A stretch of 64,000 bases of DNA from contig RSEH01000007.1 of the NCBI GenBank assembly GCA_006503475.1, positions 186,001-250,000 of the forward strand. The letters are read 5' to 3'. Positions 48,206 to 59,153 of this stretch are shown here, one piece after another. Position numbers and translations under genes: made by a program. Position 1 is the stretch's first letter. The number at the start of each line of letters is the position of its first letter. Under the pieces are notes generated by a model. The model ran no database searches and was not told the DNA's origin. It saw only the letters and a list, made by a program, of their open reading frames with translations. Source of the stretch: Stentor roeselii. Lineage: Eukaryota > Ciliophora > Heterotrichea > Heterotrichida > Stentoridae.

Positions 48206-50275
48206 ATGGACTGTAAAGAGTGTTTATCAAATCCAGCTTATCTATGTTACTGCTCAAATGTGCATCTCTGTGCACTCCATCTAGGAGCACATCTTCAATC
48301 ACCTGGAGACCATAACTTTGAGCCTCTCGACATTGTCTTATCGCCATCAGAAAGATCAAATCTTGATGACGAGTTAAAATCCCGAATCACTTCCTTGTTA
48401 AAATTTCAGCAAGCCATGCACAACAAAACAAAGGAAGCAATAAAACTCCTAGAGTCAAAATGCTCTTCCTTAATATCCAAATCGAAAAAGATGATATGCG
48501 AGTACTTAGAACTAATGAAAAGAAAAAAATTTACTATTTCCTACAAAAATGATATCGATTCTATTATGAAAAATAAATTAAATCTCCCAGAATTCGATTT
48601 CAATTCCTTGCAGACAGCAATTGAGGAATTCTATTCAAATAATGAAAAATCTCTAGATAACGACTCTCTCCGAGACAAACAGATAAATATTGAGAATTTT
48701 TTGGAAGAACATTGTGGCAGTATTAGATGTGTCGGGATTGCAAGAGACTGGAAGACTCTTGTCACAGGTTCAGAGGATAGTTCTGTTCGAATCTGGAATC
48801 TGGAGACTTTGAGTCAACTTGCTTGTTTGGTTCACCATAAGCATTGGGTTTGCTGCTTGGATATCTCACAGAATGGAACTTTTGCAGCTACTGGGTCTAT
48901 TGACCGGACAATTGCTCTGTGGAATATTAATGAAAGAAAATTGGTGAAAGCGTTACCTTTACATAGCTCTGCAGTTTATTGTGTCATTTTTAGCGATGAT
49001 ACGAGAAATTTGATTTCAGGAACAAAAAATAATGAAATTTACATGTGGGATATTGAATCTCTTAACTGTTTAAAGGTTCTTTATATAGCAGAAAGTATCA
49101 GATGTGGCATAATTTTCTCAGAAAATTTATATGCTTTCGGGATAGGGAGTAATATTCAAGCAATTGATTTAATCCATGAAAAAAATTGCATTTCATACCA
49201 AGGACATACCTCACAAATAAGATCAATTGCGAAGACAAACAACTTAAGATATCTTTTTTCAGGCTCTTCAGATACGACTATTAAAATCTGGGACACGTAT
49301 TCAAAGTCCCTTCATACAACTTTCTATGGTCATTCAAAAGATGTTCTATCAATTGCGATCTCGTCAGATGATAGATATCTTATATCAGGATCATGTGATT
49401 TCCTCGTGATTCTCTGGAGTCTCGAGTCAATGAATCAGCTTCATTATTTCCAGTACCACTTAGACATAATAAACAGCGTTATTTCATTCCAAGATTTTTT
49501 CGTATCAGTTTCAAGAGATGGAAAAATAGGAGTTTCTAGAATCTCAACACAACTACTTGAAAATTTAATTCATTTAGAACCTTTCACAGTAAAATCCGAA
49601 GTATATCATGAGGATATAGTGGCATATGGAAGCGGAAGCGAAGTGAGAATATTAGATTTAAATGATTCTGACGTCTATTGTGAGCTGAAAGGCCATGGAG
49701 ATAGTGTCCAGTCCATTTGTTTGTCCTCAGATTTAGATTTTTTAGTAAGCTCATCTCTCGGACCAGTAAATAATCTGATAGTCTGGAACATTTCAAATAG
49801 ATCAATTAAATCAATACTTATTGGTCACTCCAACTCTGTCTTTTGCGTTGATATTTCATCTGATGACCTTTTCGCTATCTCTGGAGATGCATTTTCTTAC
49901 GTCATGCAATGGGACTTAACTTCGATGAAACAAACTTGCATCTTTCAAGGTCATTCATCTTTTGTTCATTCTGTTAAGTTTTCACCTGATAGAAATTTTG
50001 CTGTTTCTGCTGGGAATGATTTGAAGGTTATTGTTTGGAACTTAAACCAAAAATCGATACAATCTTGCTTTGATGGACATCCTTACCCTATTTGGAAAGT
50101 TTTGATTACCAGAGATAGCCGATTTATTGTTTCAGCTGATTACTTTACTGGAATTTATGTTTGGAATGTCGAGAAAAAAGGACATGAAAGTACTTTTAAT
50201 AATTTGAATGAAGCCGAGAATTGGCTTGAACAATATTCTGAACTGAAAAGAGAAGTAATATATTTGCTTTTTTAG
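48206..50275 (+). CDS. WD40 double-propeller protein with N-terminal B-box-like zinc motif
   Basis: 689 aa. Residues 1-40 (CKECLSNPAYLCYCSNVHLC and ALHLGAHLQSPGDH) have the CxxC, CxC, CxxH and H spacing of a B-box-like finger. A helical linker (about 50-165) is followed by about a dozen WD40 repeats to the end (TGSEDSSVRIWNLE, TGSIDRTIALWNI, SGSSDTTIKIWD and so on), enough for two propellers. WD40 proteins of this type act as scaffolds; partners are unknown. It appears to belong to a lineage-expanded ciliate family; that is inferred from its location and simple architecture. Confidence 0.85.
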   Translation: MDCKECLSNPAYLCYCSNVHLCALHLGAHLQSPGDHNFEPLDIVLSPSERSNLDDELKSRITSLLKFQQAMHNKTKEAIKLLESKCSSLISKSKKMICEYLELMKRKKFTISYKNDIDSIMKNKLNLPEFDFNSLQTAIEEFYSNNEKSLDNDSLRDKQINIENFLEEHCGSIRCVGIARDWKTLVTGSEDSSVRIWNLETLSQLACLVHHKHWVCCLDISQNGTFAATGSIDRTIALWNINERKLVKALPLHSSAVYCVIFSDDTRNLISGTKNNEIYMWDIESLNCLKVLYIAESIRCGIIFSENLYAFGIGSNIQAIDLIHEKNCISYQGHTSQIRSIAKTNNLRYLFSGSSDTTIKIWDTYSKSLHTTFYGHSKDVLSIAISSDDRYLISGSCDFLVILWSLESMNQLHYFQYHLDIINSVISFQDFFVSVSRDGKIGVSRISTQLLENLIHLEPFTVKSEVYHEDIVAYGSGSEVRILDLNDSDVYCELKGHGDSVQSICLSSDLDFLVSSSLGPVNNLIVWNISNRSIKSILIGHSNSVFCVDISSDDLFAISGDAFSYVMQWDLTSMKQTCIFQGHSSFVHSVKFSPDRNFAVSAGNDLKVIVWNLNQKSIQSCFDGHPYPIWKVLITRDSRFIVSADYFTGIYVWNVEKKGHESTFNNLNEAENWLEQYSELKREVIYLLF

Positions 50276-51143
50276 ATAGTTAGGTAATTTAGATTAAGAT
50301 TTATATTATGATTTGTATCTAGAATATTGTCCAAGCAAAAAATTCAATCAAAAGCTCTGTAGGAAGATTAATTATCATTTAGAGAGGCTCAATTATCTTA
50401 TTTGTGTTGCAATACTTATATTAAAAATTTATATTAGTTTTATTTTAGGGTATAGATAGTAACAAGCGATTCTGGTTTTTGTGCTTTACAAAGTTTTCAC
50501 TTCTAAACTTAAGATGACATATCTTTTATTAGATATTTAGAGATAGTCTCTACAACCAAACCCAGGTTATCCTAAACGACTTCTCATCATTACCAGTTCG
50601 AATCACAAGGCATTAACAGACAAAGGTGCATATTTCCACATAAATTTTCAATAATTCAACTTAAACTATGCATAATCCCACCAGATCAAACATTCATGAA
50701 AGGCAACTTCACAGTAGTTTGTTGTTCATGTCCATAAAAGGTGCACAAGAAATAATTTTTCACAGAAGGATGAATACCTAAGATCATTTATTAGTACTGA
50801 ATTCCTCTATAATTTTACTTCATGTTTATATAATCAAGATTAAATAATGACAAAGCATTCTTATCAGTTCCCAGTAGCTGTAATCAATATTCAAGCATTA
50901 TGTCATAATTGGAATCAGCATCTATAACTCAACAACGAAGATTCGTTGATGATTCTATAGACTTCTCAATTCAAGGAAATTTGTGGAGCTTCAGCTGAAA
51001 CTGTAAAATAATTAATTTATAACTTTGAAACCTATAATTATTTTCTCAGTTAAATATTAACCAATATGTAATAACTTCTTATTATTTTGAAATTATAAAG
51101 ATAAATATATTAAAATGAATGATATTAAGGTTCTTTGTGAAAA
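50276..51143. other. Long spacer with a possible LamG-like relic
   Basis: 868 bases between convergent genes. Around 50935-50995 one plus-strand frame reads RRFVDDSIDFSIQGNLWSFS, faintly like the YLRSVDALSL to DFSIGLWY stretch of the surface protein at the left edge. The rest shows no gene. The resemblance is weak. Confidence 0.3.
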
Positions 51144-52385
51144 TTAAATTTTACTATATGAATCAACGATCTGATCTAAGATCATAATCACAAACTTTTC
51201 ACCCTCAGTTGAAGTATTCTTGTTTTTAAAAAAATCAATAAAATTCGCTAGCAAGGGCTTTATTTTTTCAATGTTACTAAAATCGAGATAAGATTCTGAA
51301 TTATTTTGTAATTCAAACTGTTTGATTTTATCCTCAATCGACTGAATAAGAGGGTGTCTGATATGAAGTTTATTTTTGCAAATTTTCATTAAATCTTGCA
51401 ATTGTAAAACAGCATATTTTTTGGCTAAATATTTTATTAGTTCAAGTAAAATGAACTCTGATTTCATAATTTTTTTTAATTTCTTATTCTTATGCGATCT
51501 CAATTGTATAAAAAATTTCGCAAATCTGTTTTTAATCTCTGTAAATAAACCAGAAAGTTCTTCCTGCGGATCTCTAAAACATCTTCCCGAGTAAACTTCT
51601 TCAGGACAGTCAGAAAAAAAACTGTGTCTCAAAAAATCATTCAGAGTGATTCTCTCTTCAGGATTGGCTCTGATGCATCTAAAAATCAAATTAGCTATTT
51701 CACGGTTTTTTTCATTATTTGGATAAGTTCTATCAATAAATTCGTTAATAATAATTTCTCTAAGGTCGTAAGAGTAGATAATTTTTTTATCATTAACATT
51801 AATTAACATATAAATCATAAGTTTTCCTAGGGAAAAAACATCTGATGCAAAAGTTGGGGCCTTGTGTAGAATGACTTCAGGTGAGACAAAAGTTTCTGTT
51901 CCATATCCTTTCATGGAATATTCTAAAGAATCTATCGCACTTATTCCAAAGTCACATAAAATACAGTCTGCATTCATGAAATTATTTACGCTCTCTGTGA
52001 GGAGAATATTTTCTGTTTTAATGTCCGCATGAATAATTTCCAATTTGTGAAGTTCATTTAGGGTAAAAGCTATTTGTCGCGTCCATTTTTTGAATGTAGG
52101 AAGAGGGAGAGATGTTTTGAGGGTCATTAATACAGAGTGTATATCGCTGGGGTAGTAATTAAACACAAGAGCATGACTTTCTTCTACTTCAAAATCATTT
52201 TGAAGCTTTATGCAAGATAATGGCAGATTTTTTTTCAAGATCTCGAGTTCTTTTTTCCTTAAGTTTTTCACGACTTTAATAGCGTAGACCTTCATATCGA
52301 ATCCTATGACTGAATAGATCTTGGTATTGCCTAGATCACGAACTTTAAGAATTTCTTTGAACCTAGATGAGATTTGCTCTTCCAT
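51144..52385 (-). CDS. Atypical Ser/Thr protein kinase
   Basis: 413 aa from the ATG at 52385, chosen for its AATAATAATG context over an in-frame ATG at 52406 that would add seven residues. The kinase domain (about 10-265) has the AIKVV lysine, HADIKTENILL catalytic loop, CDFGISAI and GYGTETFVSPEVI. The glycine loop is poor (LGNTKIYSV with one Gly), and HRD is HAD, so it is a non-RD kinase. It is probably active through K, D, DFG and PE, but unusually regulated. The 150-residue helical C-terminal region has no recognised domain. Confidence 0.88.
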   Translation of the reverse strand: MEEQISSRFKEILKVRDLGNTKIYSVIGFDMKVYAIKVVKNLRKKELEILKKNLPLSCIKLQNDFEVEESHALVFNYYPSDIHSVLMTLKTSLPLPTFKKWTRQIAFTLNELHKLEIIHADIKTENILLTESVNNFMNADCILCDFGISAIDSLEYSMKGYGTETFVSPEVILHKAPTFASDVFSLGKLMIYMLINVNDKKIIYSYDLREIIINEFIDRTYPNNEKNREIANLIFRCIRANPEERITLNDFLRHSFFSDCPEEVYSGRCFRDPQEELSGLFTEIKNRFAKFFIQLRSHKNKKLKKIMKSEFILLELIKYLAKKYAVLQLQDLMKICKNKLHIRHPLIQSIEDKIKQFELQNNSESYLDFSNIEKIKPLLANFIDFFKNKNTSTEGEKFVIMILDQIVDSYSKI

Positions 52386-54486
52386 TATTATTCTATATTT
52401 TTGCATATTTTAGAAATTTGAGTTAGTTTTGATTGCAATTTATAACAAGGAATTAGAAACTTATAAATACTTAAGATCTGATTCGATTAAAAGATTTCAA
52501 AACTAAAAAAATTCTAATGTATATAATTGAAAACTCTAGAATCTAAAAACATCTAAATTATACTTAAAATTATCTCTTATTCATATCTAAGAATAACTAA
52601 ACCCTGATAATTTAAAGTTATTCAATCTTATAGCTTATGTATTTAAAATAATTATTAGGTCAATCCCATTTTAAAGTTTTGATAATATATGTTAGGGTTG
52701 TAGGTATCGAGGGTAGAAGATGGAAAATCGCTGGGAAGATAATTATTCTTCATATTCATTTAAATTTTTTGGCCTTAGTATTTAAGGCAAAGAAATAAAG
52801 TGGTAATTTAATCAATTTCAAGATCTTTAATGAATTTTATACCATTTCAGGAATAAATCAGGTAGTATATTCGAGAATCTTAGTATGAGGATATTTCTCC
52901 ATCAAATATAATTTATATGAAAAAGATATTGATGTAAACGACTTTCATATTGAGGTTTAATGCTTGTGATTGTGCGATTTACTATAAATATTTCACTAAG
53001 ATTAAAAGCGAAATAAGCTAATGCATCTAAAATTAATTCAAAGCCCTTAAATAATCACTTCAGAAATATAGCTTAGGATAGAATATTTAAAATTCTAAAA
53101 TTGCAATAAAACCTTGATATTTAATATCTCTTAAATCTAAGCTATAAAGAAAGTATAAGTATATAGGCCCAGACGATATTAATTTACCAACCTATATATT
53201 GTATTGATAATACCTACTCAGCAACCTGCCAAAGTACAATACAAACGCTATAAAAATTGCTTGCAAGTCTAATTCATCGATAATCCAATGCGCTAATTGT
53301 GTCTTAATGTGTTCCAATGCATGTCTTGACTGTAACTATTGCAATAAAATAAGTTGTATTAGTAACTTAGCTCAAATAAAATGTCCTGATGATCATTCAA
53401 AAAAAAACTTTCCTTGTGATGATGGATTTTTTCGTTCAAGTAGTCAATTTGTTTGCTTAAAATGTAATGAACAATGCTCTAATTGTAATCAGGAGAACCT
53501 ATGCACTTCATGTAAAAGCTTGAATTCAGATCTTTATCTTGAAATAGGCTGTAAATGTAATGAAGGATTTTATAATTTAACAAATTTATTGAGTCTGAAC
53601 TCATGTTTAATTTTATGCCAATATTGGAATAACATATCTCATGTCAGTCTTGTTACAAAACATGTAAAACTTGCATAAATGGTCTGGATTGTTTAAATAG
53701 TCATAACTTATCATCTTTTAATTATAAATCGAAAAATTTTAATTTTATATGTGACATAAATGAAGAAAGTTGACTAAGCTCAATTAATATATAATCATAC
53801 AGTTTTTCTGAATAATTTAATTTTAAGAACTTTATAAATGATATGCCTTGTTGAATAAGTGTATAAAAATGTTCAATGAACAAATTATTAAAATAATTGA
53901 ATTTATATGTTATCTTATATAGATTACTTGTAATAACTAGCTGGAAGATTATCACGAATCCTTCAAGGTAAATGCCTAAAGGTAAGATAGATATTCTAAT
54001 CAATAAATTGAGTTAGTTTTTTTTATTCTTTGGCTCTTGACTAGAATTTCAACTAAAATGAAGGTAAAAGTTCTTTCTGTATCTTGTTTTAAGAGTGTCG
54101 ACTTTTTATTTTTGCTTAAAGAATCAAAAAATTTCAATAGAGTATATAGTTGCTGAAATTTATTTGAAGTTAAATAAGCAAAATTTTTAAGATAAAGATT
54201 TTTATTTTTGTGATATAAAAAAAACATCTGCAATATGGATCACTTTTTAACAGTGCGGATTGACTGTATTAGCAGTTTAAGTCCTTTATTGTTTAAAAAG
54301 TGAAATAAAATATTCTTGAATTCTTGAGGATTACTTAGAAGAAAATGAGAATTGTATACTATAATTTTTTATCAATTCAATCTAGCCTAATAATTTAAGT
54401 TATCAAATAACTTAAAACTAAAAGCTATAAACCATCATGAATCGATCATTTAAATTAAAAAAACTACAATAGTTTAGAGGACTAAT
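52386..54486. other. 2.1-kb gene-poor stretch with gene relics
   Basis: Holds the Cys-rich receptor relic at 53190-53690. On the minus strand two abutting open segments (53722-54003 and 54000-54233) of hydrophobic, Leu/Ile/Phe-rich composition could be the remains of one gene, but no family is recognised. The rest is plain AT-rich DNA. Confidence 0.45.
53190..53690 (+). pseudogene. Relic of a Cys-rich receptor-like surface protein
   Basis: The middle 370 bases read CLDCNYCNKISCIS, CSNCNQENLCTSCKSLNSD and CKCNEGFYNLTNL, the same CxxC-rich repeats as in the gene at the left edge. Cys-rich coding continues in other frames on both sides (CIDNTYSATCQSTI before, CYKTCKTCINGLDCLNSH after), so there are at least two frameshifts. 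No start, LamG or TM part is seen. It is a host gene fragment, not a working gene. Confidence 0.7.
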
Positions 54487-55602
54487 CTAGTTATTATCTA
54501 TTGCATGAGTTTCATTGCCTTTGCTCATGCTTTTGAATTCAATCAACTTCTGGGTCTCGCCTTTTTCAAAACTTTCATCTTTGGGATCATAGCTGAGGGA
54601 AACAGTTTGATATACAGTAGGTTCCCATCCTTGAGGTATTTCAATAAGAGGAGGCGGTTGATAGTGCATCCTAGGCTTCACAATAAAAATCGAAGTTATC
54701 ATTGGTTGATCACCGCAACACAAGCAGTGAAGTCCAGTTTCCAAGTAAAAGTCAACATAGAAAGTAGTGTTCATCATCTTGGATGAAGAAGTGTGAACAT
54801 TTAAGTATTCAACAGCATCTGGAGCTTGAGATAAATCGAAAGTGAACTTAGCTCGATTAGACTCGTTCATGGCTTGCCCGCTAGAAACAGAAATATTATA
54901 AGTAGATTGCATTAGTGTTTCTCTGATATATCCTCGAAACCCTGAGCCACTTACTACCATGATTCCGAAATATAATTCAGCAGTAATTGCTTTGACATCC
55001 ACCAAACATTGGGAGTTATCGATAAACAACTCGCATTCGAGAGAGGTTCCGTTTATGTAAAACTCGTTAATCCACCTGAGGTTCATTGAAATTTCTCCCT
55101 TCTTGAAGCAACACCAGCTGATGACTTTCGCGACTTTTGGTTCACAAACAATTTTGTCGTAGACTTGCACATTGCCGATGTAAATGTTTTGCTTATCAAC
55201 TAACTTCACCTTTGGGTTTTTAAGGATTGCTTTGAAGTAATATTCAACCACTGCCTGCCTTTCTCCACTTCCTATGAACTGAAATGTTCCTGGAATATTG
55301 TTCGGGGTTACGAACTCAAATGGCACTGTTATGTCAGAAGCTGAGATGGGACTTGACCAGGACTGGATAACGTAATGAACTTTTGTTATTACTGACTTCC
55401 CTGAATAGGTTGCCTTATACTTTCCATGCTGCTCACTCCAACGAGTTCTTTCGACACCTTTGAATAAGAGAACTAGTTCGCATGGTTCCACTGTTTCTTT
55501 CAATGATATGTGAATCTTGCCTTTTATAAGCTCTCCACCCATTACTATGAATTTTTCGAGCTCTATCTTCAGTCCGCCTATCTTTGAATTATCAGCACCC
55601 AT
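54487..55602 (-). CDS. Alpha-arrestin-like trafficking adaptor
   Basis: 371 aa. Two arrestin sandwiches: the N-domain (about 8-165; KIELEKFIVMGGELIKGKIHI, then LVLLFKGVERTRW and ITVPFEFVTPNNIPGTF) and the C-domain (about 175-320; ISMNLRWINEFYINGTSL to FTFDLSQ). MGADNSK at the start is a likely N-myristoylation signal. The tail has Pro/Tyr-rich RMHYQPPPLIEIP, a possible SH3/WW ligand rather than a canonical PPxY. Arrestin-domain proteins of this type direct receptors or cargo in the endosomal system. The cargo is unknown. Confidence 0.88.
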   Translation of the reverse strand: MGADNSKIGGLKIELEKFIVMGGELIKGKIHISLKETVEPCELVLLFKGVERTRWSEQHGKYKATYSGKSVITKVHYVIQSWSSPISASDITVPFEFVTPNNIPGTFQFIGSGERQAVVEYYFKAILKNPKVKLVDKQNIYIGNVQVYDKIVCEPKVAKVISWCCFKKGEISMNLRWINEFYINGTSLECELFIDNSQCLVDVKAITAELYFGIMVVSGSGFRGYIRETLMQSTYNISVSSGQAMNESNRAKFTFDLSQAPDAVEYLNVHTSSSKMMNTTFYVDFYLETGLHCLCCGDQPMITSIFIVKPRMHYQPPPLIEIPQGWEPTVYQTVSLSYDPKDESFEKGETQKLIEFKSMSKGNETHAIDNN

Positions 55603-56673
55603 TTATATTGACTTTAAGTTTTAGAAATTAGAATTTTTAGTAGAAGTATGGTGATTATGATGATAACGAAAGGATTTAAAATAAAAATCATAATTTTATA
55701 TATCATCAAATTAAAAAAATAAATCGCTTCAATATTTTTGGATATCATTTGTTTCAAAAAGTATTACCTCAACTTCATTTTAAGAAGACTAGGATTTGCA
55801 AATTTTAGATATACTTTTTAAATAATCACTTACTAATATGGAATCTCATCGAGAGATGTATAAAAATTTTAGGAATTTAATACTTAAAAATTTAGCCGGC
55901 TTTTAAATTTGTGTATTTTCAATAAAACTATTTAGAATTTGTTCAAGTCAAGCTCATACATTTTCAGTCTATATTTTATTTAATGCATCTCCATTTTTAG
56001 GGCTACAAAAAATTGTATCAAATAAAATCACTTGTCTAAACAATTTGTTAAAATGATGTGATGATTAAATAAAGTATTTTGTTAGTTTCTTAGGATTAGT
56101 TTTTTACATGACAATAAGATTGATACGTAGTTTTAAAGCTTGTTTAAATCTTCATCAGCTATTAAATTAATTTGATATGATTTTATAACATATATAAAAA
56201 AAATTTCAATTTTTAAGTAATGATCCTAAAGCTTTAGTATTTTTTGCCTAAATATTTATACTCAGTCAATAGAGATACTTTAATAGAATCTAGGATTGTT
56301 TTAGAACTATTAATAATTTGCATTCCTAACAATTTATAATCAAAATTCTAATTTCTTATGAGCGATATGAGAATCAATATTATAACTAATCAAAGATATC
56401 AATAAAACTTTAATTTGTGTGAGCATACTGACAAATTAAATAGAGAATTACTTAGGTCGAAACTGATCTTTTTGAAATAAGATTGAAAGTATAAAAGTTA
56501 TGTAACCTTAACTAATATAGATATACCTAAATAATCACTAAGGCAAGTGATATCCTCGGATTAGTATTAAAGAAACTTAGATATATAAACTAATCATTTC
56601 CTATTAATATTATAAAATCAACCTTATAATGTTTTTCATCTTATAACATAAATTCGTTTTATAAAACACTTTG
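55603..56673. other. AT-rich spacer
   Basis: About 1.07 kb upstream of the arrestin gene. Nothing coding or structured was recognised. Confidence 0.6.
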
Positions 56674-57122
56674 AAATCCTATCATAACCCATCAAAACTC
56701 TGAATTCCTATTTTTTCGGCCATTCACTTCTCAGAAACTATTCATATCTAAGACCTGAATCTAACCCAGCTTTCCTATCATCTTGAAGTTCCTAGGACAG
56801 GTGTTTTCTTAGGCAAAAATACATTAGCATCAAAAAGTTCTAATTTTTTTTTCAAATAGGCTGAGTTTGTTTTCCAAGAAAATCAAAGCCATCTTTATTT
56901 TTAATAAATTACTTATTTGTTCTTTATAACACTTGAATTTTGGAGTGCCAATATAGAGAACAGCTTCTCTTAACATAAGGAACATTATAAAATTTAAAAA
57001 TCGAGATATCCCGGCCGGGTGGCCTTCAAAAATTTCCATTTAGATTTGAATTTTACCGTCTCGCTGGTCATTCTGACCAGCGAGAGTCCATCGAACTTTC
57101 ACTAACGAGCTATACAAAAATT
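56674..57122. repeat. Dispersed repeat, copy A
   Basis: Shares order and sequence blocks with 59154-59562: CTCTGA start, TATCTAAGACCT, AGCTTTCCTATCATC, GTTCCTAGGACAG, TCCATTT and GAGAGTCCATCGA at the end. The middle is diverged. It ends with a perfect 11-bp stem, 3-base loop hairpin at 57060-57084. An unrecognised open frame on the minus strand (57039 to 56830) starts within it; the matching frame in copy B is short and broken. Confidence 0.85.
57060..57084. other. GC-rich hairpin in repeat copy A
   Basis: Stem CTCGCTGGTCA, loop TTC, stem TGACCAGCGAG: a perfect 11-bp palindrome. It is followed by AGTCCATCGA, which is identical in copy B. Confidence 0.95.
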
Positions 57123-57329
57123 TGAATCTAATTAATAATAAAATTAACTTAGATATTATGAAATCTTATTGGAAAAGTGCCTAAATAAAAACCAAAATTA
57201 TACTCGGATAATTAAAGAGACTTTGAACATCAATTAATTCTTACGATTTATATAATAATTAATCTTATAGTTAAATTTAGGAATCAATTTAGAGTACTTA
57301 TAATAATTCTTACTAAATTCATATTCCTC

Positions 57330-58105
57330 TGCTTTTAAGTCTTGGCACCACCTGTCAGGCAACTATCATGAGTCCATGCCTGACCTTGGTAGTGTCATGC
57401 AACTGGTAAGTCTTTTCAATAAAAGAAGTCTCAGGCTGGAGGTTAAGCTTGGTGCAAGTGTCAATCAAAGCCTGGTCAAGAAGTTTTCTATTAATATTTA
57501 GTTTTCCACATATAGAAACAAGCCACTGATGATATTTTCAAACAAGGGCAGATCGTACTTAAAAAACTTCGGAAAATTCACATCTATTAAAGCCTTTAAT
57601 AATAGTTGCTCTTCGTCCATATCTAATTCAGCTCGCTTGATGAGTCCAGCAACGTTGATGACTGACCTAACAGCTCTCATTCCGTAGTCCTAGCGGTCCT
57701 GCCAAATGAGCTGTTCATGGCAAAGTTTAAAAGCGTTAACCATTTTTTGCTAGGTCTAATGCCTAAGTGAACCCGAATGAGTACAGCATGATTTTCCCAA
57801 TCATAGCATAGTCAGGAATCATCATAGCAACAGGTCTAAACAATGCTTCAAATTATCCGGCAGTTCTTCCTGCATATCCCGGGTTGATAGTGATGAAAAC
57901 AGAAAAATTCGGTTGCATTCTGATTATTGACCCTTCAAAAGAAAATTCAGTCAGCCCTGTCCTCTTTTTTTAAGTAAAGTCTGCAGCTAATGGGCTATGA
58001 ATGACAAAACCTTGATCTAAATTCGTTTAAACTCGTCGAAACATGCCCAAGCCCTAAAACTTGAAACACCTTTAAAGAACTTGCGACCATGAGGTCCTTC
58101 ACTGC
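57330..58105 (-). pseudogene. Relic of an axonemal dynein heavy chain (AAA1-AAA2 region)
   Basis: Read on the minus strand from right to left in several frames: KFFKGV, AWACFDEFKRI (AAA1 Walker B region), then NPGYAGRT, ALFRPVAMMIPDYAMIGKIM, LYSFGF, YGMRAVRSVINVAGLIK, DMDEEQLLLKAL, DVNFPKFFKYDLPLFENII, then LQPETSFIEKTYQL and KVRHGLMIV leading to a lost AAA2 P-loop. The order is that of dynein heavy chains (compare GAWACFDEFNRI and MNPGYAGRTELPDNLK of the family). At least six stops and shifts break it. Only about 260 codons of a family of more than 4000 residues remain. It is a dead fragment of a host gene. Confidence 0.9.
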
Positions 58106-58109
58106 TTAG

Positions 58110-58842
58110 ATTCGATATTTAGATATCTAGGAATTGCTTACTTACAAAATGGAGTTGATATTAAATCAGAAAATTACTTTTCTAATTGTCTTAAAGTCTA
58201 TGAAGAATCACTTCCCAGTAACCATCCTGACTTCGAGGATTTTTAACAATTTAGCAGGCTTTTATGAAAATAACAAAAGTGATTGATTATACCAAAGAAA
58301 TACTATATGAAAGTTATTAAAATAAGGTAAAGTATATACCCGAAAAACCATCATAGCATTACTTTAGCATTTACAATGTTAGAATTTTCTATAAAAATAA
58401 AGGCTCTTTCGAAAAAGCTGAAAATATATAGTAAAATGTTTGGAATTCACCAAGGAGCACCTCCATGGGATCCAAATGGTTTACCAAGATTCTTTAACAA
58501 TTTAGGAATGTTTAATGAACGAAAAAAAATATTTCTAATGGAAAAAAGTAGTAAGTTAAATTTATTGATATTAGATATGATGATTCAATATATATCTTTC
58601 GATCAGACACTTTTCGTCTTCAGAAACTTGAAGTTGACAATCTCCGACTAATTATTATTGCTTTAAACTTAAATGTTTTTTCTGAAAAAACATGTTTTCA
58701 ACTAAAAGACACAGGTTTTTTATTCATTTTCCCTATATATAAACTATTTTCCAAGTACAAAAAATTTCAAGAATTCATAAAAAAATTAAATAACTCATCT
58801 CAAGGAAGAAGCTACTTATTCGCCTTTGAATTCGAAGAATAA
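58110..58842 (+). pseudogene. Relic of a kinesin-light-chain-like TPR protein
   Basis: In shifting plus-strand frames it reads YLGIAYLQNGVDIKSENYF, CLKVYEESLPSNHPDFED, then FYKNKGSFEKAENI and the uninterrupted end from LPRFFNNLGMFNER to FEFEE. The YEESLPSNHPDF and NNLGxxYxxKGxxxKAE patterns are those of TPR repeats in kinesin-light-chain-like proteins, which are abundant in ciliates. The longest intact part is 58376-58651. Several frameshifts and stops are present, so it is called broken. Confidence 0.65.
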
Positions 58843-59153
58843 TGTGAAATTTTTTTTTTCTTGATAAAAAGATAAATAGAAGAATTTCAGTTTTTATATA
58901 TGAGATAAATTCTCATATTTCGAAAAAATGTCCTATTCTTGAATGAATCAGATGCATATTAGTTGGATTTTAGGTTTCTCAAGCCATACTATGAGAAATC
59001 ATAATCAAATTATCCAAAGTCTCTGCTCTAAAGAATTTTAGATGTCCGAAATTATTAGATCATCTTACATAAAGACCTTGAATAAACTTAAGTTAGGACT
59101 TTTATTGAACTAATTAAATTATAAGAAAAAATTCTTAAATTTAATTTCTTCTT
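58843..59153. other. AT-rich spacer
   Basis: About 310 bases with no recognised feature between the TPR relic and repeat copy B. Confidence 0.6.

Noticed and set aside
52385-52406. Kinase start at 52406
   Set aside because: Possible, but the inner ATG has the ATAATG context seen at most starts here.
53722-54233. Two small minus-strand genes
   Set aside because: Hydrophobic, no family, overlapping each other by four bases in different frames, and in a relic-rich stretch; kept only as a note under the spacer.
56830-57039. 69-codon gene in repeat copy A
   Set aside because: The corresponding frame in copy B ends after about 16 codons and the region is a repeat; conservation follows the DNA hairpin, not the frame.
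57498-57680. Dynein fragment as part of the RNF213-like gene
   Set aside because: Both have dynein-like AAA ancestry, but NPGYAGRT and AWACFDEF are specific to dynein heavy chains, and frames are broken.
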